Shown one piece after another: positions 33,723 through 42,587 of a stretch of 47,480 nucleotides of DNA. The translations under genes were made by a program, and so were the position numbers. Location: the NCBI GenBank assembly GCA_902618175.1, contig CACMZN010000014.1, forward strand, positions 1-47,480, read 5' to 3'. Every line of letters begins with the position of its first letter. Position 1 is the stretch's first letter. The stretch is from an uncultured Verrucomicrobiota bacterium. GTDB taxonomy: Bacteria; Verrucomicrobiota; Verrucomicrobiia; Opitutales; Seribacteraceae. Under the pieces are notes generated by a model that saw nothing but the letters and a program-made list of their open reading frames with translations, had not been told where the DNA came from and did not search any database.

Positions 33723-35450
33723 CTACTGTACTCCTAAGTTGGAAGCTTGGTTAATGATCTTCATGAGAAGAGGAAAATCGAATTCATCATTTTCTTCATT
33801 GGGCAAATCCGGCCATTTTGACAAATCTTCCAATATATCCTCATCTCCTATTTCAAATTTTGAAAGAGTGAAGTTCCCAAAGCGAAGAGTTGATAAATAT
33901 CCTGCAAGATCGAGAGAAAATTCGGCTTTTATGGGATTTGAATTCATTGGATCAAGTAATCGGATGGGATATGAAGTGCCGGAATCAATAGGATTCGCTG
34001 AGAGCAACCACATCCCCTTACGAGCAAGCAAATGGGAAAGTAGAACGTCACGACCCTTGTTGGTGGAAAGATAAGGATTCTCCAACAAATAACCGGTCTC
34101 CTTCACCAGATCGGCAAAGGAAGAAGAAAAGTTCAAATTAAATGAATAACTAAATATGCCCGTGGATATGTCTCTCTTTATGGAAAAGCGTGGAATGGGA
34201 ACGACGCCCGGTTCTGAAAAGGTCAAAATCTTGTCTAGGTTTGGACCCATCAAAGCGGAGTTCTCCTGATTCGTACGATAAGCCAAACGAAGGTCGTTAT
34301 CCACAAATAATTGTATTTCGATTTTCTCTAGGGATTTGGAAATTCCAAGATGTACTTTAATTTCAGATTCTTTATCGTCTCCGCTTCCATTAAACCATCT
34401 GGATTTGATCAATAGAGAATCTCCTCCCTTCTCAATCAAATCATAAGCTTTTCCGATGGAATCCAAAAACAACGATTTACGATTTTCCATGAATTCCAAG
34501 CCATTGGCAAATGACTTTGCATTCTTCGCCCATTTTCCCTGATCGTCACTCACAGCATTTTCAGGAGTCGACTTAAGAGTTTTGATGGCTGAATCCGTAT
34601 CCTCATCCAGGTGTTGAGCAAATCCTAGAAAAGTTTGATGACGGGCTGAATTACGGTTTTTTTCGGGCAGGGATTCAATTAACTTCATGGCTTCCGATGG
34701 ATTGGGATCATCACCAAACAAGTTCTGAATGATCTTCAGCTCGATCACCTCCTCCGACAAAACCTCCACCTCATTCAATTGAGCAAGGTAAAAAGCCTTG
34801 GCGAAATCTGCATCAGCTCCACTTATTCCGGACAGGAATTTTAGTTTCTCCAAAGAATCACCTTCTCTGAAAACGATTTTAAGCACTTTTCCTGTGGAAG
34901 TGTTTGTTTCGGCAATCTCTCTCAAAACTTCGCTAACAGCCGAAGTAATTTCATCAACCTCGGCTTTTTGGGCCAGAAGATAGGCCTGCAGACGAAGCGA
35001 TGAATCCTTCAATAATTCAGAACCCTGTGAGCGTGCGATGAACAAGATGGATCTGCAGAAAGCAAGAGCAAACTCTTCGTCGGCAAGATCCCCTGTCATC
35101 GCTTTTTCCTTGAGCAGTTGAACCAATCGACCCGAACCTCGTTCAAAGGAACTGAGGAAATAAAGAGAAGGCAGACTATTCGTATAGTCAAAGAGAAGAT
35201 GACTCGTTGCCTTGTTCAAAGCATTTATGTCTTGAGCAGCTTTTGCCACCATGAAGTAGTCCATTGCAAGTCTGGGAGCTTCAACGTCATGCGGTTTGGA
35301 TTCGAGAAATTTTTCGGCTGCCCTGAGAAAACCTCTGAAGTCGGAATCCTTGAGATAGTCTTCGTAGAAGGGAATTCGATCCCCGGCCATCGTCCAAAAA
35401 GGAAATGAGGTGAGAAAAAAGATCGAAAAAAAGATTCTCCGTAAATTCAT
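33723..35450 (-). CDS. Secreted protein of unknown function with helical (TPR-like) N-terminal half
   Basis: A 575-aa exported protein (signal peptide about 1-23, ending WTMA before GDRI). The N-terminal half (about 25-320) is helical and shows TPR-like stretches (FRGFLRAAEKFLESKPHDVE, LAMDYFMVAKAAQDINALNK, EAMKLIESLPEKNRNSARHQ). The C-terminal half has beta-rich segments (RFSIKRDISTGIFSYSFNLN, YLSTLRFGNFTLSKFEIGDE). I recognise no enzyme motif. The frame extends to 35504, overlapping hemL. The ATG at 35450 is preferred because it starts a proper signal peptide. It lies 50 bp after hemL and ends 10 bp before the hydrolase pseudogene, so it may once have headed an operon with it. Confidence 0.8.
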   Translation of the reverse strand: MNLRRIFFSIFFLTSFPFWTMAGDRIPFYEDYLKDSDFRGFLRAAEKFLESKPHDVEAPRLAMDYFMVAKAAQDINALNKATSHLLFDYTNSLPSLYFLSSFERGSGRLVQLLKEKAMTGDLADEEFALAFCRSILFIARSQGSELLKDSSLRLQAYLLAQKAEVDEITSAVSEVLREIAETNTSTGKVLKIVFREGDSLEKLKFLSGISGADADFAKAFYLAQLNEVEVLSEEVIELKIIQNLFGDDPNPSEAMKLIESLPEKNRNSARHQTFLGFAQHLDEDTDSAIKTLKSTPENAVSDDQGKWAKNAKSFANGLEFMENRKSLFLDSIGKAYDLIEKGGDSLLIKSRWFNGSGDDKESEIKVHLGISKSLEKIEIQLFVDNDLRLAYRTNQENSALMGPNLDKILTFSEPGVVPIPRFSIKRDISTGIFSYSFNLNFSSSFADLVKETGYLLENPYLSTNKGRDVLLSHLLARKGMWLLSANPIDSGTSYPIRLLDPMNSNPIKAEFSLDLAGYLSTLRFGNFTLSKFEIGDEDILEDLSKWPDLPNEENDEFDFPLLMKIINQASNLGVQ

Positions 35451-35500
35451 GAACAAAATTATTTCTTCCCTATTCCCAAATCTTGTCAACGGAAACTCCA

Positions 35501-36781
35501 TCAAATGGATCCAAAGGCAGATTCAATCTTTTCCAAAGTCTGGTTAATTTCCTTTTCCTGATGAGCTGAGCTGAGAAAACAAGTTTCGTAGGAAGAGGGA
35601 GGAAGATAAACACCTTGTTCAAGAAGTTTTTGAAAAATAGATTGAAAACGATCGTGACGAGATTCGATCGCACCGTCGAATTCCGTAACTTCAACTTCGG
35701 AAAAAAAGAGACAGAACATGGATCCCGCTTGAGGAACCTGTAAGGCAATGTCACGAGTTTTGGCAATCTGTCTGATTCCATCTGCCAGAAGCATTCCCAT
35801 TTTCTCCAAATGTTCGTAGGGTGGAGAATCCCGCAACATTTTGAGAGATGCAATGCCAGCGGCCATAGCCAGAGGATTGCCACTCAAGGTGCCAGCTTGG
35901 TAAACCGGACCCAGAGGAGCCAAATAATCCATGATCTCAGCTTTGCCTCCAAGGGCACCCACTGGCAGTCCACCCCCGATGATCTTGCCCATGGCGCATA
36001 AATCCGGTATCACACCCGTTCTTTCCTGCACTCCACCGATACCCAATCTGAAGCCAGTCATCACCTCGTCAAAAATCAAAACCGAACCCTTCTCGGAGCA
36101 TATCTTCCGGAGTCCCTCCAGGAAACCGGGCTTGGGGAGAATGAAACCGCAATTGGCGGGGTAGGGTTCAACAATGATTGCCGCAATTTGGTTACTCGAA
36201 TCTTTGAAGGCAGCCTCCACGGCAGACAAATCATTGAAGGGCAGAACAATGGTTTCCTGAGCCAAGCTCTTCGGTACTCCTGCGCTGTCCGGATTGCCCA
36301 AAGTCAAAGCACCAGATCCTGCCTTTACCAACAAACTGTCCACATGTCCGTGGTAGCATCCGGCAAATTTGATGATTTTGGACCGTCCGGTGAATCCACG
36401 AGCCAATCGAATGCAGGACATGGTTGCCTCTGTTCCGCTATTGCACATGCGAACCTTCTCAACTGATGGAACCACCTCAACCAATAACTCAGCCATCTCT
36501 ACTTCCGCAGGTCCAGGAGTGCCAAAGCTGGTGCCTCGATCAAGCGCTTGGGCGACTGCCTCACGAACCACGGGATGATTATGTCCGTGAATGGCCGGAC
36601 CCCAAGTGCATACGTAATCGATCAATTCCTGGTTATCCGCTGTGAACAACCGGCAACCCTCGGCACTCTTGGTAAAAAAGGGAGTGCCCCCGACGGATCG
36701 AAAAGCACGAACGGGTGAATTCACTCCACCCGGAATAAGAGCTTTTGCCCGATCGAACAAATTGTTGGATTCAAAATTCAT
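35501..36781 (-). CDS. hemL: Glutamate-1-semialdehyde 2,1-aminomutase
   Basis: HemL converts glutamate-1-semialdehyde to 5-aminolevulinate in the C5 route to heme, a PLP-dependent step in the cytoplasm. The 426-aa protein is normal length. Motifs: [17 protein letters not shown] at the N terminus, NSGTEATM (cofactor phosphate loop, about 114-121), FDEVMTGFR (about 237-245, PLP pyridine contact) and the Schiff-base lysine K266 in [29 protein letters not shown] follows as expected. It is 9 bp downstream of nadE on the same strand, so the two are likely co-transcribed. Confidence 0.96.
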   Translation of the reverse strand: MNFESNNLFDRAKALIPGGVNSPVRAFRSVGGTPFFTKSAEGCRLFTADNQELIDYVCTWGPAIHGHNHPVVREAVAQALDRGTSFGTPGPAEVEMAELLVEVVPSVEKVRMCNSGTEATMSCIRLARGFTGRSKIIKFAGCYHGHVDSLLVKAGSGALTLGNPDSAGVPKSLAQETIVLPFNDLSAVEAAFKDSSNQIAAIIVEPYPANCGFILPKPGFLEGLRKICSEKGSVLIFDEVMTGFRLGIGGVQERTGVIPDLCAMGKIIGGGLPVGALGGKAEIMDYLAPLGPVYQAGTLSGNPLAMAAGIASLKMLRDSPPYEHLEKMGMLLADGIRQIAKTRDIALQVPQAGSMFCLFFSEVEVTEFDGAIESRHDRFQSIFQKLLEQGVYLPPSSYETCFLSSAHQEKEINQTLEKIESAFGSI

Positions 36782-36790
36782 AAGAAGGGA

Positions 36791-38410
36791 TTAGTTTTGG
36801 TATTTTTGCACGATGGGAAGACGTCTGCCCACACCGAAGGCAAGGGGCGTTGTCTTCAGACCAGGCGCTGCTTGGTTGCGTTTGTATTCGTTTAGATCAA
36901 CCAAGCGAACGATTTGACGTACGATCGCTTCATCATGACCAAGTTCAAGAATGCCGGATATGGAACGAGACTGTTCTATGTAAAGATTGAGAATTTCATC
37001 CAGAATTTCGTAATCAGGCAAGGAATCACTGTCCTTTTGATCAGGCCGCAATTCGGCAGAAGGTGGTTTTTCAATGGTATGAAGTGGAATTACGATACGA
37101 TCACGATTCAAATGCCTGGCCAAGTCGAACACCTGCGTCTTGGACACGTCGGAAATGACTGCCAATCCTCCGCACATGTCTCCGTATAAAGTACAGTATC
37201 CAACGGCTAGTTCGCTCTTGTTGCCGGTTGTCAGTAGGAGTGCTCCGAACTTGTTGGAAATTGCCATCAGAAGCAAACCCCGACTCCTCGCCTGCAGGTT
37301 TTCCTCAGTGACGTCAACCGGACGATCTTCAAACAAGGGCTTCAACTCTTCCGTGGCAGAATCCACAATTGATTGTATGGGTAGAGTATGGAATGCAATG
37401 TTCAGGTTTTCCGCGAGATGCCGAGCATCATCCTTACTGTGATGACTGGAAATGGAAGAAGGCAGGCTTACTCCTGTGATTCTGTCTGCTCCCAAAGCCT
37501 CCACTGCAAGGGCGGCAGTCACCGCCGAGTCAATACCCCCACTCAATCCGATCAATGCCCTCGAGAATCCGCTTTTTCGCGCGTAGTCACGAATTCCCAG
37601 CACTAATGCTCGGCGCAAGTTTTCCATTTTCTCGAATTTCGGAGACAGTTCACTTTGGGTGTCACAAATATCATGAACTTCCACACATTCTTGAAAGCAA
37701 TTCGATCGTTCAAGCAGGGTTCCGTCTGAATTTAAAGTCATGGACGCACCGTCGAAGATCAATTCGTCGTTCCCGCCCACGGCGTTGACATAGGTGACAG
37801 GACACCCAACTTTTTCCGCCACTTCCCTAAGCAACTCAAATCTTTGCTCTTCTTTTCCCATAAACCATGGACTAGCGGATAGATTGATCAGGAAATCCGG
37901 ATGTGCTGCGGCAATTTCATCAACTGGATCTTTTGGATATCGTGCGCAAGTGGTATTCCAAATGTCCTCACAAATGGTGACTGCAAACTTCTTCCCATGG
38001 TAGGTATGAAACATGGGGTGTTCCCCTTTGGTGAAGTACCGCTCCTCGTCAAACACATCATAGGTTGGAAGCAGACGCTTTCGGAAAACCCTTTCCATTT
38101 TTCCCTCCACGCACCAAGCGGCGGAGTTGTAGATAAAATCTTCTTTCTCTACTTCCTGTTCCGGAAATCCGATTAAGGCGGGCACCGGACCAGTCTGCTG
38201 AGTGAAATCCATTAGAACGGCATGGGCGTCTTCCAGAAATTTTTCCTTATGCAACAAATCACGAGGCGGGTATCCGCATAGAAACAATTCGGGATACAAT
38301 ACCAAATCCGCTCCCTGTCCAACCATTTGCTCGTAGGCATCAATTGCCAACGACAAATTGCCTGACAAATCACCTACCGTTGGATTTAATTGTGCAATTC
38401 CCACTCTCAT
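36791..38410 (-). CDS. nadE: NAD+ synthase, glutamine-hydrolysing
   Basis: A 539-aa two-domain enzyme making NAD+ from nicotinate adenine dinucleotide, ATP and glutamine. The N-terminal nitrilase-type glutaminase has its catalytic Glu-Lys-Cys as E41 (YPELFLCGYP), K111 (FRKRLLPTYDVFDE) and C147 (VTICEDIWN). The C-terminal synthetase has the PP-loop SGGIDSA (290-296) and TGNKSELAVGY. The frame extends to 38452, but the ATG at 38410 gives MRVGIAQLNPTVGD, the standard N terminus. It diverges from maf over 43 bp and is followed by hemL. Confidence 0.96.
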   Translation of the reverse strand: MRVGIAQLNPTVGDLSGNLSLAIDAYEQMVGQGADLVLYPELFLCGYPPRDLLHKEKFLEDAHAVLMDFTQQTGPVPALIGFPEQEVEKEDFIYNSAAWCVEGKMERVFRKRLLPTYDVFDEERYFTKGEHPMFHTYHGKKFAVTICEDIWNTTCARYPKDPVDEIAAAHPDFLINLSASPWFMGKEEQRFELLREVAEKVGCPVTYVNAVGGNDELIFDGASMTLNSDGTLLERSNCFQECVEVHDICDTQSELSPKFEKMENLRRALVLGIRDYARKSGFSRALIGLSGGIDSAVTAALAVEALGADRITGVSLPSSISSHHSKDDARHLAENLNIAFHTLPIQSIVDSATEELKPLFEDRPVDVTEENLQARSRGLLLMAISNKFGALLLTTGNKSELAVGYCTLYGDMCGGLAVISDVSKTQVFDLARHLNRDRIVIPLHTIEKPPSAELRPDQKDSDSLPDYEILDEILNLYIEQSRSISGILELGHDEAIVRQIVRLVDLNEYKRNQAAPGLKTTPLAFGVGRRLPIVQKYQN

Positions 38411-38453
38411 CACAATTCCATTTTGCAAGATTTCCTCATAAGCTAAGTTCAAT

Positions 38454-39074
38454 ATGCAAATTAAGACTGAAAAAGCGAACTCGAAGGATTATCCTTTCTT
38501 TATTTTGGGGTCTGGATCCCCACGCAGAAAAGAGCTGTTGTCTGAAATCATTATTGATTTCCAGGTAATTCCATCAAAAGCGGAAGAAATCCAATCTCAC
38601 CCAGGAGGACCGCTAGCCCTAGTGGGAGAAAACGCCCGATTAAAGGCATGGGAAGTCGCCCGTAGATATCCCCAAAGTTGGGTCTTGGGAGCTGATACCA
38701 TGGTTTGGATCGGCAAGAAGATACTGGGCAAACCCAAAGACAAGCAGGACGCATTCGACATGCTCAAGCTTCTTTCCGACAAAACCCATTCGGTTAGTAC
38801 CGGAGTTGCTTTGATCTGTAAATCCGAAGGATTTGAAAAAAGCTTAGTGGAAACCAGCCAGGTCACCTTTAAACTTTTATCTGACAAGACCATTAAGTTA
38901 TATTTCCAAATGGTGGATCCGTTGGACAAAGCTGGAGCTTACGCCATACAAACCAGAAGCGATCTCATAATCAAATCTTTCGATGGTTCCAAATCCAACG
39001 TCATCGGACTGCCCACGGAAGCCCTTTATGATTTTTGGCCTTCATCCATCGAACCGATTCTCAGATGGCACTAA
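38454..39074 (+). CDS. maf: Maf/YhdE-family nucleoside triphosphate pyrophosphatase
   Basis: A 206-aa Maf protein that hydrolyses non-canonical or pyrimidine nucleotides to monophosphates, a housecleaning role. LGSGSPRRKELL (18-29) is the diagnostic N-terminal motif. GENARLKAWEVA, VLGADTMVWIGKKILGKPKD and the C-terminal YAIQTRSDLIIKSFDGSKSN and VIGLP complete the family pattern. The substrate subgroup was not resolved. It diverges from nadE (43 bp) and ends 76 bp before the following secreted-protein gene. Confidence 0.93.
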   Translation: MQIKTEKANSKDYPFFILGSGSPRRKELLSEIIIDFQVIPSKAEEIQSHPGGPLALVGENARLKAWEVARRYPQSWVLGADTMVWIGKKILGKPKDKQDAFDMLKLLSDKTHSVSTGVALICKSEGFEKSLVETSQVTFKLLSDKTIKLYFQMVDPLDKAGAYAIQTRSDLIIKSFDGSKSNVIGLPTEALYDFWPSSIEPILRWH

Positions 39075-39150
39075 ATCTCTCTTTTTCCCATCTGCAGTTC
39101 TTATCCAATAAATTCTTTTACCTTCGATGGAATGGCTGTTATGTTAAGGT

Positions 39151-40497
39151 ATGATTCCTAAATTGAAAAACTTATCGATATTCACTCTGAAGCTTTTCTT
39201 TGGATCACTCATTGCTTTTGGTCAAGTTCCAGAGAATTGGGATCTGTATTCTTCATATTCCAACGGTTCCTTGGTTATTCACGAAGGCGTCGCCTACCTT
39301 GCCCAACAGGAGTTACCCGCAGGATCTCCTGCCCCCGGAACGGATGCAATGTCCTGGATGAGCTTGGACGAACTGGTTCCAACCTCTGCTCCCACTTCCT
39401 CTCCCCCCACCACTACTCCAGACATCGGTTCAGCACCCTCTGACTCACCTCCTGAATCCACGGATGATGTTGTGGAAGACAATGTCACCGAAGAAGATGA
39501 GGTGATTGAAGAGGATTTGACTGAAGATACGGATATTGGCGAAGAGAATTTGCTGCCTGACGAATGGGACTTGCTTCTAAGCTATTCCATGGGTTCCCTT
39601 GTCCTTTTTGATGGGACTTCTTACCTTGCTTTTCGGGAAGTGCCCACCGGCGTGTCCATAGATTCCAAGGAATATTGGATTTCTCTCGATGAATCAATCC
39701 CTTCGGACGTTCCCGGAGATGCCCCGATCGAAGAGATCGACCTTTCCACCATACCGGGAGAAATCCCACTCGAGGAAGAAAACCTCTCTTACGTACTACA
39801 GGTTTTTGCCGGTTCGAATGGCCTCGCAGATGGAAATGGAACCTATGAATACGGAACCAATGCTGAATTATATGCATCTGCCGATCCGGGATATGTCTTC
39901 ACCGGATGGTCAGGTGATGCTTCCGGGGAAAGCTCATCTTTGTCCCTGGTCATGGATATGGATAAGGTCGTATATGCCAGTTTTTCGCCCGATTTGGATG
40001 ATTTTGACCAAGACGGTCTTAGTAACTATGACGAATTTGTACTATATAATACCGATCCCTATGATTCCGACGCCGATCTCGATGGCTTGACTGATGGGGA
40101 GGAGATCGAATTTGGACTGGATCCGAGAATCTCCAATCACTCTCTCATCGAATTTATCGCCCAGAGATCAAGCGACGGCACACCCTATAGTTCAAGTGAT
40201 GCGTACGAAGAGGGTAAAATGGAAGTCATGAACAACCCTGCCAACTATTCTCTGATTTCCATTCATGATCACGCCAGCATGTTGACGGACGCCTTTACCA
40301 TACAGAACCAGAGTGCCACACTTTACACCGCCGGTTGGTTCTTCATCGAAGACCGGGGGTGGCTCTATTCCGACCCATCTTTCTTTCCGTATTTCTTCGA
40401 CATAACGAGCGAAGGCTGGCTCTATTTCAAATCAGGCAGAGAAAAACCGACCTTCTACGACTACTCTACCGGTCTCTGGATGCAGTTCGAATATTGA
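39151..40497 (+). CDS. Secreted protein with tandem CBM5/12-like modules, InlB-like repeat and Trp-rich C terminus
   Basis: A 448-aa exported protein (signal peptide about 1-24). Two similar modules, about 30-73 (WDLYSSYSNGSLVIHEGVAY) and 138-179 (WDLLLSYSMGSLVLFDGTSY), have the W-x-x-x-x-x-Y-x-x-G-x-x-V-x-x-x-G-x-x-Y-x-A...W pattern of chitin-type carbohydrate-binding modules. They are joined by Thr/Pro/Ser-rich and Asp/Glu-rich linkers. Residues about 215-279 resemble a divergent InlB B-repeat (NAELYASADPGYVFTGWSGD). Residues 281-326 are Asp-rich calcium-binding repeats (DFDQDGLSNYDEF, DADLDGLTDGEE). Residues about 395-448 are a half-length Trp-rich domain. No catalytic site is visible, so it is probably a surface binder of polysaccharide. 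Confidence 0.85.
   Translation: MIPKLKNLSIFTLKLFFGSLIAFGQVPENWDLYSSYSNGSLVIHEGVAYLAQQELPAGSPAPGTDAMSWMSLDELVPTSAPTSSPPTTTPDIGSAPSDSPPESTDDVVEDNVTEEDEVIEEDLTEDTDIGEENLLPDEWDLLLSYSMGSLVLFDGTSYLAFREVPTGVSIDSKEYWISLDESIPSDVPGDAPIEEIDLSTIPGEIPLEEENLSYVLQVFAGSNGLADGNGTYEYGTNAELYASADPGYVFTGWSGDASGESSSLSLVMDMDKVVYASFSPDLDDFDQDGLSNYDEFVLYNTDPYDSDADLDGLTDGEEIEFGLDPRISNHSLIEFIAQRSSDGTPYSSSDAYEEGKMEVMNNPANYSLISIHDHASMLTDAFTIQNQSATLYTAGWFFIEDRGWLYSDPSFFPYFFDITSEGWLYFKSGREKPTFYDYSTGLWMQFEY
40333..40497 (+). other. Trp-rich C-terminal domain, copy 2 (half length)
   Basis: Codons for the last 54 residues of the CBM-like protein: GWFFIEDRGWLYSD, FFPYFFD, EGWLYFK and FYDYSTGLWMQFEY. It aligns with the second half of copies 1 and 3 (LDWIW...FPFIY...SSWAYLQ...TW). 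Confidence 0.75.
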
Positions 40498-40516
40498 ATC
40501 TGATTTCCTTCCCTGT

Positions 40517-40783
40517 TCAATCCACCACCCAAGACCCGGAGGTAAAATGCCAGAAGGTTCTGGATTTCGATTTGATTTGGAAAAAAGACCAGGATTGCCT
40601 CTCCGACACCCATAGATAAGGAAAAATCGAAGCGTTTGTCCAACACCACTTGAGAACCGGATCAAAGAGCCAAATCGAATCAAGCGACGAGGGAACACCG
40701 TACATCCATCCAAGTCCAAAATGATATTTCCATCCTGAATTCGTGGAAAGAAAAGATCCAAACCAGCCGAGTTCATACCAACC
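40517..40783 (-). other. Trp-rich C-terminal domain, copy 3 (full length)
   Basis: Codons for residues 493-580: GWYELGWFGSF, SGWKYHFGLGWMYG, SIWLFDP, LKWCWTNA, FPYLWVSE, QSWSFFQIK and a terminal GSWVVD. Same landmarks and spacing as copies 1 and 4. Confidence 0.8.
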
Positions 40784-42259
40784 GTTGCCAAGATCCAAAC
40801 TTGAGGATTTCAAAGCATCCGCATGCTCTTTTTCAATGGATGAAGAATCTGGTTCCAGTACCAATAATCCAACACCGAACGCTTCATCCGTGACAGAGAA
40901 AAGCTTGCCATCCGCCAGTATCGAAAGATATTCGCAGGCAGAGGACAGGGTAGGTTCTCCTTCCGGAGAGAGGAAGGAATCCACCCTTTGCCAAACCTTG
41001 TTACCCTGATCATCAAACTTTGTGATCATTCCTCTCCAATCACTTCTTGGATCAGTCTCGCATTCCTCCAGAATGGAAATCCTCGTTTCATTGGAATCAG
41101 TTCCCTGCCAAGGGTCACATCCTTCAATTCCAGTCCCGCTGGCCACAATCATTCCTCCATCCTCAGTAGATTGAATTCCCCAACTTTCGTCGTAGATCAA
41201 CTTGGGGTTTCCGGCTCCCAAACCGGAAAATTTATCCACACCTCCCACAGGGTTACCGAATTCGCGGGTCCAGACAAGAGTGCCATTCAAATCCAAAACG
41301 GTGAGAAAGGAGTCAAGTACTCCTGAGGATTTCTCACCGTGTCCACAAAAAGCCAACCCACTTTTTTTACCCCATCTGCTCAGGACGCACAAGTCGGTGG
41401 GTTCACCACGGGTTGGATAGGATTTGCTCCATAAAACACCTCCCTGGGCATCAAGTCTCTTGAGAATTGCTTCATGAGGATATTCGGCCGCAGAAGTAAG
41501 GAGTACAAACTCACCAGTCTGACCCAGTGGCCTGATTGCTTTCACGGTGAGGGAATCAGAAAAATCGATCCGCCAAGACGGTGCGGTAGGCGCACTCGAA
41601 GCAGAAAGGAGTGAAGGGCTGTAATAAGCGACAAAAGCGTTTCCACTTGATGGATTTCCATAGGATTTGAATCCCTCAAGCCCTCCACGATAGGCATTGC
41701 TTACACCCCCCGTAATCAACCCCCCTTCGGGAGTTGAGTGGACGACTTCGTAAGCGGAGGAAAGTCCGCTTTTGGATTCGCTTACTACATGCTCCCAATC
41801 CACTTTTCCGGAAAAGGAATCGACTTTGAGCAAACAAGCATCCTCGCTCCCATCGCTAACGCCCTTAAAACCTACAAGAAAACTTGCCGAACCTACTTCC
41901 GCCACCTGGTTGAACCCATCCTGCCTGCCCGCACTTCCCAAGGATATACTCCACGACCAAGAAGCCTCTTCTGCTTCGGCAGGGGAGGGTAGGTATAGGT
42001 ATCCCGACCAGTTTTCCGGCATAACTTTTAGGGCAAACGCATCGCTCGACCCACCACCGTCCATGTGTTTCCCCACCACCATATATCCTCCATCGGAGAT
42101 TCCGATCCCATGCACCGCATGCGGATCTTCCCCGATTCCATCTTCCCCAATCCCTGCATAAAAAATAATGCCCGGAGCATTGGGACTGACTCCGGAATTA
42201 GCTTCAACAAAACAGATGCCTAACAACAGCAAAATGTAGCTTAGCCCTAAGTTCCTCAT
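40517..42259 (-). CDS. Secreted delta-60-like beta-propeller protein with Trp-rich C terminus
   Basis: A 580-aa exported protein (signal peptide about 1-20). The body (about 25-480) consists of about six propeller-like units of the type D-G-G-x-(I/M)-x-x-G ... D-x-x-(L/A)-x-K-x-D-x-x-G-x-x-x-W: ISDGGYMVVGKHMDGGG, ACLLKVDSFSGKVDWEH, TPEGGLITGG, ILKRLDAQGGVLWSKSY, LTVLDLNGTLVWTREFG and STEDGGMIVASG with ITKFDDQGNKVWQRV. Such repeats occur in many exported proteins of unknown function. Residues 493-580 are the full-length Trp-rich domain. It is convergent with the CBM-like gene (19 bp between stops) and lies 88 bp downstream of the third cluster member. Confidence 0.85.
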   Translation of the reverse strand: MRNLGLSYILLLLGICFVEANSGVSPNAPGIIFYAGIGEDGIGEDPHAVHGIGISDGGYMVVGKHMDGGGSSDAFALKVMPENWSGYLYLPSPAEAEEASWSWSISLGSAGRQDGFNQVAEVGSASFLVGFKGVSDGSEDACLLKVDSFSGKVDWEHVVSESKSGLSSAYEVVHSTPEGGLITGGVSNAYRGGLEGFKSYGNPSSGNAFVAYYSPSLLSASSAPTAPSWRIDFSDSLTVKAIRPLGQTGEFVLLTSAAEYPHEAILKRLDAQGGVLWSKSYPTRGEPTDLCVLSRWGKKSGLAFCGHGEKSSGVLDSFLTVLDLNGTLVWTREFGNPVGGVDKFSGLGAGNPKLIYDESWGIQSTEDGGMIVASGTGIEGCDPWQGTDSNETRISILEECETDPRSDWRGMITKFDDQGNKVWQRVDSFLSPEGEPTLSSACEYLSILADGKLFSVTDEAFGVGLLVLEPDSSSIEKEHADALKSSSLDLGNGWYELGWFGSFLSTNSGWKYHFGLGWMYGVPSSLDSIWLFDPVLKWCWTNASIFPYLWVSERQSWSFFQIKSKSRTFWHFTSGSWVVD

Positions 42260-42347
42260 CCTAAAGGAAGGAGAAAGATTCTCCCGAAGAAGAGCAAGGG
42301 AAATTCAAGAATGAAAGAAGCAAAAGGAGCCTCAGGCATTCCGATAG

Positions 42348-42587
42348 CTAGCTTGGGGTGTACCAAGTACCCGCATTGATCTGGTAATATTTCCAATGTT
42401 GACCATGATCGAACCAGGTCCATGGATAAGTGGAATGGGTGGCCCACAACCAACCATGGTTTGAAGAATAAAACCAGAAAGAATCAAAGGCACTGGCTAC
42501 CGGATAAACCCATCCGTGATCCAGGTGATAGAGCCAACCGCCGGATGAGGCGTAATAATACCCAAACCAATCGAGTGAGTGCCATCC
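42348..42587 (-). other. Trp-rich C-terminal domain, copy 4 (full length)
   Basis: Codons for residues 396-474: GWHSLDWFGYYY, GGWLYHLDHGWVYP, SFWFYSS, HGWLWATH, YPWTWFDH, QHWKYYQIN and a terminal GTWYTPS. Relative to copies 1 and 3, about nine residues are missing before the last Trp. Confidence 0.8.

Noticed and set aside
34297-34305. Exact DnaA box TTATCCACA inside the secreted TPR-like gene
   Set aside because: It is isolated and coding; one or so exact match is expected by chance in 47 kb on two strands, and no cluster or AT-rich tract surrounds it.
40333-40783. Inverted pair of tail-coding segments as a mobile-element terminal repeat
   Set aside because: Similarity is at protein level within coding ends; no transposase, target duplication or nucleotide-level inverted repeat is visible.
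41232-41240. Exact DnaA box TTATCCACA inside the propeller gene
   Set aside because: Isolated and within coding sequence; same reasoning as for 34297-34305.
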